A stretch of DNA of 42,880 nt, from the NCBI GenBank assembly GCA_964613015.1, contig CAZTFP010000013.1:1-42880 (forward strand), in the 5' to 3' direction. This stretch comes from CAJBLF01 sp964613015 (GTDB lineage Bacteria; Patescibacteriota; Gracilibacteria; Absconditabacterales; Absconditicoccaceae). The notes below the pieces were generated by a model. The model saw only the letters and a list, made by a program, of their open reading frames with translations, was not told the DNA's origin and ran no database searches. The position numbers and the translations under genes were made by a program. Positions 10,545-20,103 of this stretch are shown here, piece after piece. Each line of letters opens with the position of its first letter. The first letter of the stretch is position 1.

Positions 10545-11096
10545 ATGTTTCATTATTTTGTAGGGAAAATTCGTCATGTAGGAGGGGAAACCTTGTTAAC
10601 GAACGATATGTTGGGTATTCAAGTTCATTATCTTGGAAATCAGCATCAGGGTGAATTTTTCTTATATCCTTATCTCGATGATAATAAAAAGACGGTTTTC
10701 TATTTCTGTTTTGATAGTATCGAACAGAAAGCATTGTTTGAAAGTTTACTCAAAATAAACGGCGTCTGACCCAAAACAGCATTTCAGATATCTCAGCTAC
10801 CGCAAGCAAATATCCAACAAGCACTCAAAAATGTAGATGTGAAGTTTTTCCAAGCCATTCCAGGAATCGGCCCCAAATCTGCCAAGAAAATCTTACTTCA
10901 GCTCAAAGGAACTTTCGATGTAGAAGATATGCAGAGGATGGATATCGATCAAAAACTCTACAAAAATATAGTCACCTCGCTCAAGTGATTCGGTTATAGT
11001 GCAGATACTATAAAGAGTACCTTACAGAAATATGAAGGTACAGTTACGAAGGAGAATATGTCTGAGGTCATTAAGTGGATAATTTCAAATATTTAG
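10545..11096 (+). CDS. ruvA: Holliday junction helicase subunit RuvA
   Basis: 183-aa DNA-binding subunit that targets RuvB to Holliday junctions. The N-terminal OB-fold covers about residues 1-65. Tandem helix-hairpin-helix motifs follow (FFQAIPGIGPKSAKKILLQL; then KNIVTSLKGFGYSADTI), and a short C-terminal domain III would contact RuvB. It is a little shorter than usual in the linker. TGA gives Gly76 and the Gly of SLKGFGY. ATG at 10545. No ruvB or ruvC is in the window. Confidence 0.92.
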
Positions 11097-11190
11097 CAAT
11101 GAAATAAAAGACAAAAGAACAAAGACAAAAGTAAAAGATGAAAAACAAAAATCTTTTCCACATGTCTTTATCTTGTAATATAAGAGTCAC

Positions 11191-12990
11191 ATGAACTCCA
11201 AAAATCTGAAAAAGACCTACATTCAGACGTATGAAAAATTTTTTCTCGAAAATCAAACAGTAATATCAGCACCATTTGTACTCAGTCGATCTGGGGATAT
11301 ATTACACAATTATAGTGGGGTAAGTATAAAACAAAAAATCCCTCTCCGTATCTATATGTGATACACAAAGACAATGAACAAAAAAATAAGCATAAAAAAA
11401 GTATATCATTTGGATATGAACGAATATCAGTTTATCGAAAGTAATGCCATTGAATATGCCCCATATATTGCTGATATAGAAAAAGAATTAGAAAGAAAAT
11501 ATGGAAAATTGTTCCATGGAGATGAGGGAATAGAAATTAATATTCTCTCAGAACTTCCAAGAGGGGTGTGATTATGATTCGGTTCTATTCTTGCGCTACT
11601 TCTTTCTGTAGTGATTACTACTCTATGAAGTACCATAGATAGTAATAAAATTGTACATATGAGAATACAAAATATCAATGAAGCATTAATAGATACAAAG
11701 GGTGATGTATATAAAATATTCGAAGATGCCTTTCATTTTGACAAATCAATCTACGGTATGATTGGATCAGGGACCAAAATGGCATCATTTTTTGATTCTC
11801 CTTATCCTATAGTTTCTTTTTCTGAAGATTTTGATAAATTATTGGTGCCTGAGGGTAACATAGTAAACAGATATTATGGATTTAGACTGAATAATCTTTT
11901 TAAATGATTAAGGGATAATCCATATGTACCTATCGATTATGGAGTAATGTATTCAGGTAAACCAGTCTTACTTGAACAGATAGCATGAAGTAAATATAAA
12001 ACCAATCAAAATATTACAAGAACCATTAAATCAGACTTCAAAAAAATTTTTGGTGATAATTTTAGTAACTTACATCACAATAAAATCCCTAAGTTTTATA
12101 AACATCTTATCGCACCAGAGACAGATGAATTTGATGCGACTTATGGTAAACTCATGGGTATTTTGAGTCTCAAAATATTGTATTTTATGTCCAAGATTTA
12201 TTCTGAAGCATACGAAGAAACAAATATGCTACAGTTTTTAGATGCACTCAAAAAATTTAGACAGGGCGACTGTGTAACAAGAAATAGTTCAACGAATTTT
12301 ATCAAATTTATAAAAATATTTCACAAAAACTTTCATGGACCACAAAAATATATTTCATTATCGCCCAGTGATAGTACCATTATGTGATGATCATTGATCT
12401 TTGCTATGCCACTTGAATGATTTAGAAAAATGGCGGTAGACGCAGCAGACAAGACAAATATGGATTTCGTTGGTTCGAAACTTATTTACAGTAATTGGAT
12501 CGACGGGATAGAACACGAAGGAGTAAAAATAGAACAAGATATACATCAATGAATATATTCAGAATTTTTGGATTCCAGTAGTTATATAGTCAAAACAGCA
12601 GACGGGAAAGTCCAAATAAGTGACTATGATACCGCGATAAAAAACAATAATAAATGAATACTTCTAGATATGTTAAACAATAAAATATTTATTAATGGTA
12701 GAAAACTTACTTCAGAAGATTTACATTCTCAGACAGCAACAGTAGATATTTTGAAAATACTAATAGAAAATACGGGCAAAGATGTTTCAAATAGAACTTT
12801 CGTTGTCTCCAGTTATTCAAAAAACAAAAACGATATGTTAGGAAAGATTGTATTGCCATTTATAGAGCTCATAGAAAAAGAGACAGGAAAGAAAATGCCA
12901 CTTATTTGCAAATGAAGTATGTATGATTTCTATGTAAAACTTAATCCTTCTGATATAGATATAGTAGTAATAGATAGACTTCAGAAATAA
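11191..12990 (+). CDS. GHMP-kinase-like protein, unknown substrate
   Basis: 599-aa protein. The start resembles the GHMP kinase fold: ISAPFVLSWSGDILHNYSG (compare APGK...GEH...GG) and KIPLRIY. A Gly-rich loop at residues 120-132 (SELPRGVGLGFGS) resembles the ATP-binding P-x-x-x-G-L-G-S-S motif, with two of its Gly coded by TGA. The C-terminal GHMP Gly motif is not clear, and the middle (about 180-480) is much longer than in known family members. I infer a divergent small-molecule kinase or a kinase-like fold without activity. No substrate or pathway neighbour is evident. ATG at 11191; followed by a terminator. Confidence 0.55.
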
Positions 12991-13025
12991 ATTATTAGTG
13001 ATTTTTCTACTATAAATATCTTAAG

Positions 13026-13066
13026 AACTGACAGAATTTTTTTCTTAGCTTTGTCAGTTTTTTTCT
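13026..13066 (+). terminator. rho-independent terminator
   Basis: Stem AACTGACA / TGTCAGTT with an 18-base loop, then seven T. It lies 35 bp after the GHMP-like gene. Confidence 0.8.
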
Positions 13067-13138
13067 TATTTACTATATATACAAACAACGATATATATTT
13101 CGCCATCAAAAAAAACTCTTTGTATTGTAATCGGCGCC

Positions 13139-13465
13139 ATGGAATTATTTCAAATTTTACACAAAGATATTCCAGAAAAAAAGAAAATTTTTGCACTATT
13201 TCGTAAACAAGAGCAACAAGATATTTCCAAATATATTCTAAAAATGATAAAACACGTAAAAAAAGAAACAAATGAAATCAGACTACTTAATATGTTTTGC
13301 ATAGAACTCTATGACATATTATATTATCATCTTATGTTTGGTAACATCAGGATAATAAAAAAGCTTCTTAGATTGATTGAAGCATTGGCATTACCTATGA
13401 GTTATACAGACAACATCAAACGAGGCGAAACATTAAAAAAAACATGCAAAATAAAAATAAAGTAA
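13139..13465 (+). CDS. hypothetical helical protein
   Basis: 108-aa, Lys/Leu/Ile-rich protein predicted to be mostly helical, without signal peptide or known motif. No in-frame TGA, CGA or CGG decides its reading, so coding status rests on length, the clear ATG in a GCCATGG context and its position between two terminated units. It is followed by about 270 bp of AT-rich DNA without a gene before lepA. Confidence 0.5.
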   Translation: MELFQILHKDIPEKKKIFALFRKQEQQDISKYILKMIKHVKKETNEIRLLNMFCIELYDILYYHLMFGNIRIIKKLLRLIEALALPMSYTDNIKRGETLKKTCKIKIK

Positions 13466-13735
13466 TCTCTTTTTGTTTGATTTTTTATATTCTATTATCG
13501 TTCATGGAATCATTGTGAATCATTTTAGAAAGGAAAAAGTTACAACTCTATACTAATAAAACACATAAAAAGACTATCAAACAAAGATTTTCTCGATTAC
13601 TCAAAAGGTTGTTCTGAGTGTTTTATTAATCGCCAATAAACTCTTTCTTGAATTCTCTAAGCTATTTTATAAGATACCTACACAAGACTAAGAAGTTTTG
13701 TTTAGTCGTTTTATCGTTTCAAAGTTTCATCGTTT

Positions 13736-15706
13736 ATGAATATACGCAATTTTTGTATCATCGCACATATAGATCACGGAAAATCAACATTAGCAGATAG
13801 AATGCTAGAGATTACTGGCGCAGTTAGAAAGATAGATCATAATCAGATGCTTGACCGCATGGATATCGAGCAGGAGAGGGGAATTACCATCAAGCTTACA
13901 CCAGCAAGGATGCAGCGAAAAGACTATGAATTTAATCTCATAGATACCCCAGGACACGTAGATTTTCAGTATGAAGTTTCTCGTTCACTCGCAGCCGTAG
14001 AGTGAGCTATTTTACTTATTGACGCAAGTCAATGAATACAAGCTCAGACATTGTCTGTATTATATCAAGCAATAGACCAACATCTAACCATTATTCCGGT
14101 GTTGAATAAAATTGATCTTCCCGCAGCAAATCCAGAGAGAGTGGCGCACGAGATAGAAAATGTAATCGGTATCGATAAATCAGAAATTATTCAAGTTTCA
14201 GGTAAGACTTGAGCAAACGTTGATGCAGTATTAGATGCAATCATAGAAAGAATTCAGGATCCTCTCACTTTCAAAGAAACTCATGCCAAGAAATTCTGGC
14301 CAGTAGGACAGGATCAGGCACAGATAACAGGAATTTCTAGAGCGCTTATTTTTGACTCTGTATATGATCCTTATAAATGAGTGCTTGCCTATGTCAAAGT
14401 TGTTGATGGGGAGATTAAATCAGGACAGAATCTCCATCTTATTTATACAGAAAACGATATAGTGCCCACAGAAGTGGGTCATTTTACTCCTGATTACAAG
14501 GTAGATAAAGTACTCAAAGAAGGGCAAATAGGATATATTATCACAGGAGAAAAGTCGGTGAGAGATATAAGTATTTGAGATACTATGGTCAAAGACGAGA
14601 GAGGAAAAGGAGAAAATGAGACACTCATGAAAAATTTGGTGATTCCAGGATTCAAAAGAGTAAAACCCTTCGTGTATGCTGGAGTATATCCAGTAGATAC
14701 TACTGATTACGATAAACTCAAAGATAGTTTAGAAAAATTATCTATCAACGATAGTGCGATAGAATATGAATTAGAAGATTCTAAAGCGCTTGGATTTGGC
14801 TTCCGTTGTGGATTTCTATGAATGCTGCATATGGATATTGTCAGAGAAAGATTATCTAGAGAATATAATATGGAGACGATTTTCACCATCCCAACTGTTA
14901 TATATCTAATTAAAACAAAAAATCTTTCCTTAGATCCTATTAAATCCTGATTCAATATCCAGAATCTATTGAAAACATGAATGTATAAACACATTCTTTG
15001 ACCGACTACAACTGACGAACAAGCAGAAACAAGAAAAGAAGAACTTACTCCTTGGTTAGTAGTGAAATCATGATCAGATATGATAGACCAGTGACTAATC
15101 GATGAAATACGAGAACCAATAGCAGCGGTAGAGGTTGTTTGACCTCAAGAATATGCAGGAAATATTATGGCGCTTTGCCAGGAATACAGAGGCAGACTAA
15201 TAAATATGGATTATATAGATGAAACGAGAGTGGTACGACACTATGAATTACCGATGGGGGAAATTATTATCGACTTTTACGATAGACTCAAATCAGCTAC
15301 CAAAGGCTATGCAACGATGAATTATGAATTCAAAAAATATCAGCAAGCAGATTTGATAAAGTTGGATGTATATATCAATAATGAAAAAGTGGAGGCATTG
15401 AGCCGAGTTATTCATAGAGATAAAGCATATTATCTAGGTAAAGAAGTAGTAGAAAAACTTAAGACACTGATCCCCAAACATATGTTTGCTATTCCTTTAC
15501 AGGCGGGTATAGGTAACAAAATGATTGCGAGAGAAAATATTTCTGCTATGAAAAAAGATGTGCTTGCAAAATGTTATGGAGGAGATGTAAGTAGAAAGAG
15601 AAAATTACTTGCCAAACAGAAAGAAGGAAAGAAAAAAATGAAAGCAATAGGAAACGTAAATGTACCGTCAGATGTCTTTATAAAAATGGTCGCCAGAGGC
15701 GATTAA
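13736..15706 (+). CDS. lepA: elongation factor 4 (LepA)
   Basis: 656-aa translational GTPase that back-translocates stalled ribosomes. G-domain motifs are AHIDHGKST, DIEQERGITI, DTPGHVDF, LNKIDL and QVSGKTG. The C-terminal part has the LepA-specific DFYDRLKSATKGYATMNYE and the basic RKRKLLAKQKEGKKKMK tail. Family length is about 600; the extra residues are mainly an insert near 391-450 (SGFNIQNLLKTGMYK ... DEQAETRKEEL) in the elongation-factor-G-like domain. At least ten Gly are TGA. CGT and CGC keep Arg at LGFGFRCGFLG and LDRMD. ATG at 13736. Confidence 0.96.
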
Positions 15707-15743
15707 AGTAGCTAGAAGCGATTAAAGTAGCTAGAAGCGATTA
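15699..15743 (+). repeat. 19-bp tandem repeat across the lepA stop
   Basis: Two exact copies of GCGATTAAAGTAGCTAGAA (15699-15717, 15718-15736) plus a third partial copy. The lepA TAA stop is inside the first unit, so the array begins in the coding sequence and runs into the 3' region. Confidence 0.9.
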
Positions 15744-15776
15744 GAAAAATCAAAAAAGCTAAATAAGATATAACGA

Positions 15777-15805
15777 AAAAGCTGAGGAGTTGATTCTCAA
15801 CTTTT
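15777..15805 (-). terminator. hairpin between lepA and convergent gene
   Basis: Arms AAAAGCTGAG and CTCAACTTTT. On the minus strand all ten positions pair if one G-U is allowed and five T follow; on the plus strand there is one mismatch. It probably ends the minus-strand subunit transcript and perhaps lepA. Confidence 0.6.
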
Positions 15806-15820
15806 AAATATTTCAAAATT

Positions 15821-16393
15821 TTAATACATATATAGACTAAAGACTATAGTGCCACTATAAGTACCAGCTGGGCTTCATCCAGGGATAAGGATTTTTAGTC
15901 GTGGACTATCTCAATATCTATTAGTAGTTCATATATTATTTATATTAGTGGGTTTATAGATATAAGTGACTGGAGCAATAATGCTTGCATAATCATCAAG
16001 TCCTGTATTAATAAGTACATTGCCAGTAGTTCATTCCAGTAAAATAGGAGTACTATTACCAGCTTTGAAATATACTCATGTGAGTTTGTTTCCTGCAGAT
16101 CAATAAACACCATCACATTGAATAGTACTATAGTGACCTGTACTATATCATTCTAAATCTTCCACCCAAAAATCACCACTAAACTGACCACTGATTTCTT
16201 GGTCGCCACCAGAAACGCTGGGTGTTCATAAATTTATATTGTGTGGGGTTCCATGCCTGATACCGACACCTTTGATTTCTAGGCTTAATGTTCAGTATTC
16301 TGTTCAGGCAAAAGTAAAATAGAAACATGATGAAAAAAGTAAAAGAGCTAGTCAACTTATCCAAAAAATCGCATATTTTTTTGAACTACTCAT
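15821..16393 (-). CDS. small secreted surface subunit E
   Basis: 190-aa exported protein. After MSSSKKYAIFW there is a hydrophobic signal segment (about residues 8-28, with SGLALLLFSSCFYFTFA) and a likely cleavage after the Ala. The mature part is Gly/Ser/Thr-rich and beta-like, ending GTYSGTIVFSLYMY, the same C-terminal G-x-Y-x-G-T-[IL] strand seen in the four subunits to its right. About 15 Gly are TGA. I place it as a divergent member of the array, closest to a pilin- or Ig-like fold. ATG at 16393, a few bases left of the large terminator, so its promoter is unclear. Confidence 0.78.
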
Positions 16394-16430
16394 GTGCTAG
16401 TGAAAAAATAAAGACATATAACGTTTATGT

Positions 16431-16480
16431 AAATACAAAAAAAAATCAACTACAATTCGTGTTGATTTTTTTTTGTATTT
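16431..16480. terminator. 20-bp perfect bidirectional terminator
   Basis: Perfect 20-bp inverted repeat (AAATAC, nine A, TCAAC and its complement) with a 10-base loop. It has T tracts on both strands. It separates subunit gene A from subunit gene E, both on the minus strand. Confidence 0.88.
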
Positions 16481-16496
16481 TAAATAATATCATGTT

Positions 16497-16551
16497 GATA
16501 TATTATATAGTCTAGGACTATACAAAACATAGGGTTCTGTAAGCTAGACTA
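16497..16551. repeat. left inverted-repeat element with nested hairpin (copy A)
   Basis: Contains TAGTCTAG (16508-16515) and CTAGACTA (16544-16551) as the outer stem. A weaker inner stem, ACAGAAC/GTTTTGT with one G-U, is read on the minus strand. It lies just after the stop of subunit gene A and could act as its 3' hairpin. The first 22 bases (16497-16518) are repeated in inverse orientation at 17144-17165 in the 5' leader of the same gene. Confidence 0.8.
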
Positions 16552-17117
16552 GTTATTAGTTATTTAATACTTGTGTTATTGTAAGTGTTCCTGTATATAG
16601 TCCAACAGCTTGAGCAGTAGCGGTTACAACTTTTAACTGTATTCCACTAGCTGAGACAGTACAAACTTGTCCAGGATTATTTATTTTGGAAAGGATGGTT
16701 TGAGCACCACTTATAGGTGTTCGAGAAACAGTTCCCGCACCTGTAAAACAAGCACCAGCAGTTACCTGATTTGCTGTTGTTTGCATCGTAACACTTCCGC
16801 TTGATATTGTTTGGGAAGTAGCATTAGTAAGATTTGCAGATTGTAAAGTTAAAGAAACATTATTACCATTATTAGATGTACAAGAAAAGGTTGTTTGAGT
16901 ACCAGTAAAGTAACCACTAAACGTTAATGCAGAAGATAAATTCAATGATTGAGATCAAAGATCTAATGAAGTACCGAAGGTACAAGAATTAGTTCCTGTA
17001 TTGATTTTTAGCTGTAAAACTCCAACATCTGCTTTGGTAGTATTACTTAACATAAGTAATGATGCAACCAATGCTAAACTAAGAGCACCAATTTTCATAA
17101 AAGTTTTCATTTGTATG
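16501..17117. repeat. 617-bp direct repeat, copy 1
   Basis: This segment carries subunit gene A and its 3' hairpin. By reading, it is identical to 17327-17943 with a constant offset of 826 bp and no indel. Identity starts inside the left inverted-repeat element and stops in the ribosome-binding region, a few bases before the start codon. Confidence 0.9.
16556..17110 (-). CDS. small secreted surface subunit A
   Basis: 184-aa exported protein. Signal peptide MKTFMKIGALSLALVASLLM plus LSNTTKA, probable cleavage near residue 27. The mature chain has three segments typical of the group: SCTFGTSLDLGSQ, TANQVTAGACFTGAG and the C-terminal GLYTGTLTITQ strand. Four Cys (SC, SC, AC, VC) could form two disulfides. 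It resembles secreted pilin-like or spore-coat-U-like subunits in layout but I cannot assign a family. It has its own TTGACA-N16-TATAAT promoter. Exact duplicate of gene B. Confidence 0.85.
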
Positions 17118-17143
17118 TGATAATAAAAAATAAAAAAAACAAT

Positions 17144-17165
17144 GTCCTAGACTACATAATATATC
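17144..17165. repeat. right inverted-repeat element (copy A)
   Basis: Inverse complement of 16497-16518 with one mismatch. It lies in the 5' leader of gene A between promoter and start codon. In the mRNA it could pair with the 3' hairpin strand; in DNA the pair makes a 22-bp inverted repeat bracketing a unit of about 670 bp. Confidence 0.85.
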
Positions 17166-17212
17166 ACTTTTAAAATTGTTAATGATCTAATATACTTCAT
17201 AAATATATGATA

Positions 17213-17240
17213 ATTATATTCGGAAATTTTTATTTGTCAA
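17213..17240 (-). promoter_or_regulatory. promoter of subunit gene A
   Basis: On the minus strand TTGACA (17235-17240), 16-bp spacer, TATAAT (17213-17218). The predicted start gives a 5' leader of about 95 nt that includes the right inverted-repeat element. Confidence 0.85.
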
Positions 17241-17324
17241 ATATTAGAAGACTTTTTTATAAGATAAGAATCAAATGTCAGAAACCACTAGAACGAAGTA
17301 ATATCAAAATAGATAATTATATTT

Positions 17325-17377
17325 GATATTATATAGTCTAGGACTATACAAAACATAGGGTTCTGTAAGCTAGACTA
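17325..17377. repeat. left inverted-repeat element with nested hairpin (copy B)
   Basis: Same hairpin as in copy A, with outer arms at 17334-17341 and 17370-17377, but the outermost bases of the 22-bp repeat are shortened. No right-hand partner exists upstream of gene B. Confidence 0.8.
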
Positions 17378-17943
17378 GTTATTAGTTATTTAATACTTGT
17401 GTTATTGTAAGTGTTCCTGTATATAGTCCAACAGCTTGAGCAGTAGCGGTTACAACTTTTAACTGTATTCCACTAGCTGAGACAGTACAAACTTGTCCAG
17501 GATTATTTATTTTGGAAAGGATGGTTTGAGCACCACTTATAGGTGTTCGAGAAACAGTTCCCGCACCTGTAAAACAAGCACCAGCAGTTACCTGATTTGC
17601 TGTTGTTTGCATCGTAACACTTCCGCTTGATATTGTTTGGGAAGTAGCATTAGTAAGATTTGCAGATTGTAAAGTTAAAGAAACATTATTACCATTATTA
17701 GATGTACAAGAAAAGGTTGTTTGAGTACCAGTAAAGTAACCACTAAACGTTAATGCAGAAGATAAATTCAATGATTGAGATCAAAGATCTAATGAAGTAC
17801 CGAAGGTACAAGAATTAGTTCCTGTATTGATTTTTAGCTGTAAAACTCCAACATCTGCTTTGGTAGTATTACTTAACATAAGTAATGATGCAACCAATGC
17901 TAAACTAAGAGCACCAATTTTCATAAAAGTTTTCATTTGTATG
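17327..17943. repeat. 617-bp direct repeat, copy 2
   Basis: Carries subunit gene B. No base difference from 16501-17117 was seen on reading. To the right the two copies part abruptly after the shared CATTTGTATG. Confidence 0.9.
17382..17936 (-). CDS. small secreted surface subunit B (duplicate of A)
   Basis: 184 aa, identical to subunit A including signal peptide, four Cys and the GLYTGTLTITQ end. The coding region lies wholly within the 617-bp repeat. Its promoter region is not part of the repeat but has the same architecture. Identity at silent sites points to a recent duplication or ongoing gene conversion, unless the repeat is an assembly artefact. Confidence 0.85.
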
Positions 17944-18046
17944 CTTGTAAAAAATAAATAAAAAAATTTAAAATATATAATAAACATTACCATTTGTTTT
18001 TTTGTTTGTTAATTATCAGATGTGCTTCATATATATAGCGTAGTAT

Positions 18047-18074
18047 ATTATATTTATTTTTTTTTATTTGTCAA
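18047..18074 (-). promoter_or_regulatory. promoter of subunit gene B
   Basis: Minus strand TTGACA (18069-18074), 16-bp spacer, TATAAT (18047-18052). The leader would be about 105 nt and lacks the right inverted-repeat element. Confidence 0.85.
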
Positions 18075-18190
18075 ATTCTGTTATAATTAGTGGAATTAGG
18101 GTTGCGTTTTATAAAAAGAATTCAGAAAAGGTTATTAATATGTTTATTTTTTGTTAACGAGGTCAGTTATAAAAAAATAGAGAAATTTAT

Positions 18191-18742
18191 TTAATAATAG
18201 ACAGAGAAAACAAGTGTTCCTGTATATAGTCCAACAGCTTGAGCAGTAGCGGTTACAACTTTTAACTGTATTCCACTAGCTGAGACAGTACAAACTTGTC
18301 CAGGATTATTTATTTTGGAAAGGATGGTTTGAGCACCACTTATAGGTGTTCGAGAAACAGTTCCCGCACCTGTAAAACAAGCACCAGCAGTTACTTGATT
18401 TGCTGTTGTTTGTAGAAAAACACTTCCACTTGATATGGTTTGGGAAGTAGCATTAGTAAGATCTGAAGATATTTGAATAGATATGGAAACATTTTGACCA
18501 TCATTAGATGTACAAGAAAAGGTTGATGAAGTACCGGTAAAGTAACCACTAAATATTAATGGAAATGATAAACTTCATGCTTGTGATCAGAGATTTAATG
18601 AAGTACCGAACTCACAGGAATTAGTGCCACTATTAATCGTTAAGGTTAATGTTCAAATATCTGCTTTAGTAATATTAATTAACATAAGTAATGATAAAAT
18701 TAAAGAAATACCAAGAATACAGGTTCCTATAATTTTTTTCAT
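18191..18742 (-). CDS. small secreted surface subunit C (mosaic)
   Basis: 183-aa exported protein of the same group. Signal MKKIIGTCILGISLILSLLM, then SCEFGTSLNLGSQAG, TANQVTAGACFTGAG and a C-terminal GLYTGTLVFSVYY. Its N-terminal half is only moderately similar to A/B, but its C-terminal half is nearly identical at DNA level (18212-18394 exact). After that block the last codons differ (VFSVYY against TITQVLNN). It lacks the TAGTCTAG hairpin after its stop. I see it as a recombinant of an older paralogue with A/B-type sequence. Confidence 0.85.
18212..18412. repeat. ~200-bp block shared by C with A and B
   Basis: 183 identical bases (18212-18394), one mismatch at 18395, then 17 more matches before similarity drops sharply. 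It matches the C-terminal half of genes A and B. Sharp borders suggest gene conversion. Confidence 0.88.
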
Positions 18743-18839
18743 AGATATGATATAATGTAAATTCATTAATCTCTATAATGATAATAAAATATAAGAGAAT
18801 ATATGACTTCTAAATATTCACAAATACAACTATATCTCA

Positions 18840-18867
18840 ATTATATTAAAAAAAATATTCCTGTCAA
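18840..18867 (-). promoter_or_regulatory. promoter of subunit gene C
   Basis: Minus strand TTGACA (18862-18867), 16-bp spacer, TATAAT (18840-18845); leader about 90 nt. Third example of the same promoter design in the array. Confidence 0.83.
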
Positions 18868-19038
18868 ATCTTATAATAAAAATAAAAAATATTGTAAATA
18901 AGTCAATGATATTATGTTGATATAATACTAAAACAGTCATAATAAAAAGAAACATATAAATAATACTTGCATAAAATTTATAAATAACTATTTATAGTTC
19001 GGTGAATTTATTTTTATATTTTAATGATAGAAAAGAAA

Positions 19039-20076
19039 ATGACGCATAAAAAAGTATATTTATTATGAATAATTTGTCTGTGATTTTTTTCTTGAATATG
19101 TATAAACTATTGATACGGACAACAAACAGGAGATACATATAAAGAAAGTGATATGAATAATGTAAATATATCTTTTTGTGACGATGGTACTGGTAATTTA
19201 AAACCTGAGGAGACTGTATATCTAGAGGCAAATAAAGAAAAAAAAATATGTTTATATGTTAGTAATGAGTGAAACAAAAAAATGGAATTTGTATATGGCT
19301 TCGCTATGGGGTGATTTTCTAAATCATGAGATCCTACATGTGATGCAAATATGAACACAGGCAATTATTTTAGCCAACTTATACCCCAAACACATGAGAG
19401 AAATATTGTTATAGATCCTATGTCATATCAGACACTGGAAGAAACAATCATTATTCCACCAGGAATGAGTGGTATGCAATTAGGTTGTTTGGTATATAAA
19501 CTACATAATCCAGAATATAAAAATGTGGGTGGAATGTTCGTTTTAGAGGTACACAGAGCGACACATTTTAATATTGTAGTGTGATGAGAATCTGATGTAA
19601 AAAGTAATATCCAATTATTAGATTCTGTTTGAGGGGTTTTCTCTACAAATAAAAAAGTAAAAGCAGAAGTTGACGCAGACAACAATTTAACAGTAAAATT
19701 TAATGTGAAAAATTGATGAAATATATCTCAGAACATAACAATTACAGGGAAAATATATAATGTATTATGATTTCAGAATGACTTTAGTATATCAAGCAAA
19801 GAAATTGCTCCTGGAGCAACAAACGAATTTGATGGTAATGTAGGTATGTTGCCTCTATATAAATGACCATTTACAATAAAATTTACTGTAAAGAATGAAC
19901 CTCAATTTATGTTTCCTATTTCAAATGAAAAACTAAAAGAACCATGATATATTACAGAAAAGACAAGTATATTTATATTTTCACGAATATTGGTTATAGT
20001 GGTGTTGGTAGTTGTATTTATCTTATATAGAGCCTTGTTTCGTAGAAAAGCAAAACAAGTTATAGTACAATCATAA
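19039..20076 (+). CDS. membrane-anchored WxL-partner-like protein, module 1
   Basis: 345 aa. N-terminal export signal (about residues 1-30), an extracytoplasmic part of two beta-rich domains (about 35-170 and 175-305), one C-terminal membrane helix (about 311-331, starting IFIFSW) and a basic tail (LFRRKAK). Motifs shared with the 22020-23024 protein include IIIPPGMSGMQLGC, GGVFSTNKKVKAEVDA, NISQNITITG and PQFMFPISNEKLK. The domain order and C-terminal anchor recall DUF916/DUF3324 proteins that accompany WxL surface proteins in Gram-positives; this is a structural analogy, not a proven homology. Several Gly are TGA. ATG at 19039; an in-frame ATG at 19024 is possible. Divergent from subunit gene C. 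Confidence 0.75.
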
Positions 20077-20103
20077 TTTTATATATAAATAAGCTGTTTT
20101 ACT

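Noticed and set aside
11191..15706. Apparent pseudogenes split by TGA (for instance lepA and the GHMP-like gene in several pieces)
   Set aside because: TGA falls on conserved Gly in every alignable gene and the frames stay open to TAA/TAG, so this is recoding, not decay.
16501..17943. Insertion sequence causing the 617-bp duplication
   Set aside because: No transposase frame and no target-site duplication; the repeat consists of the subunit gene itself.
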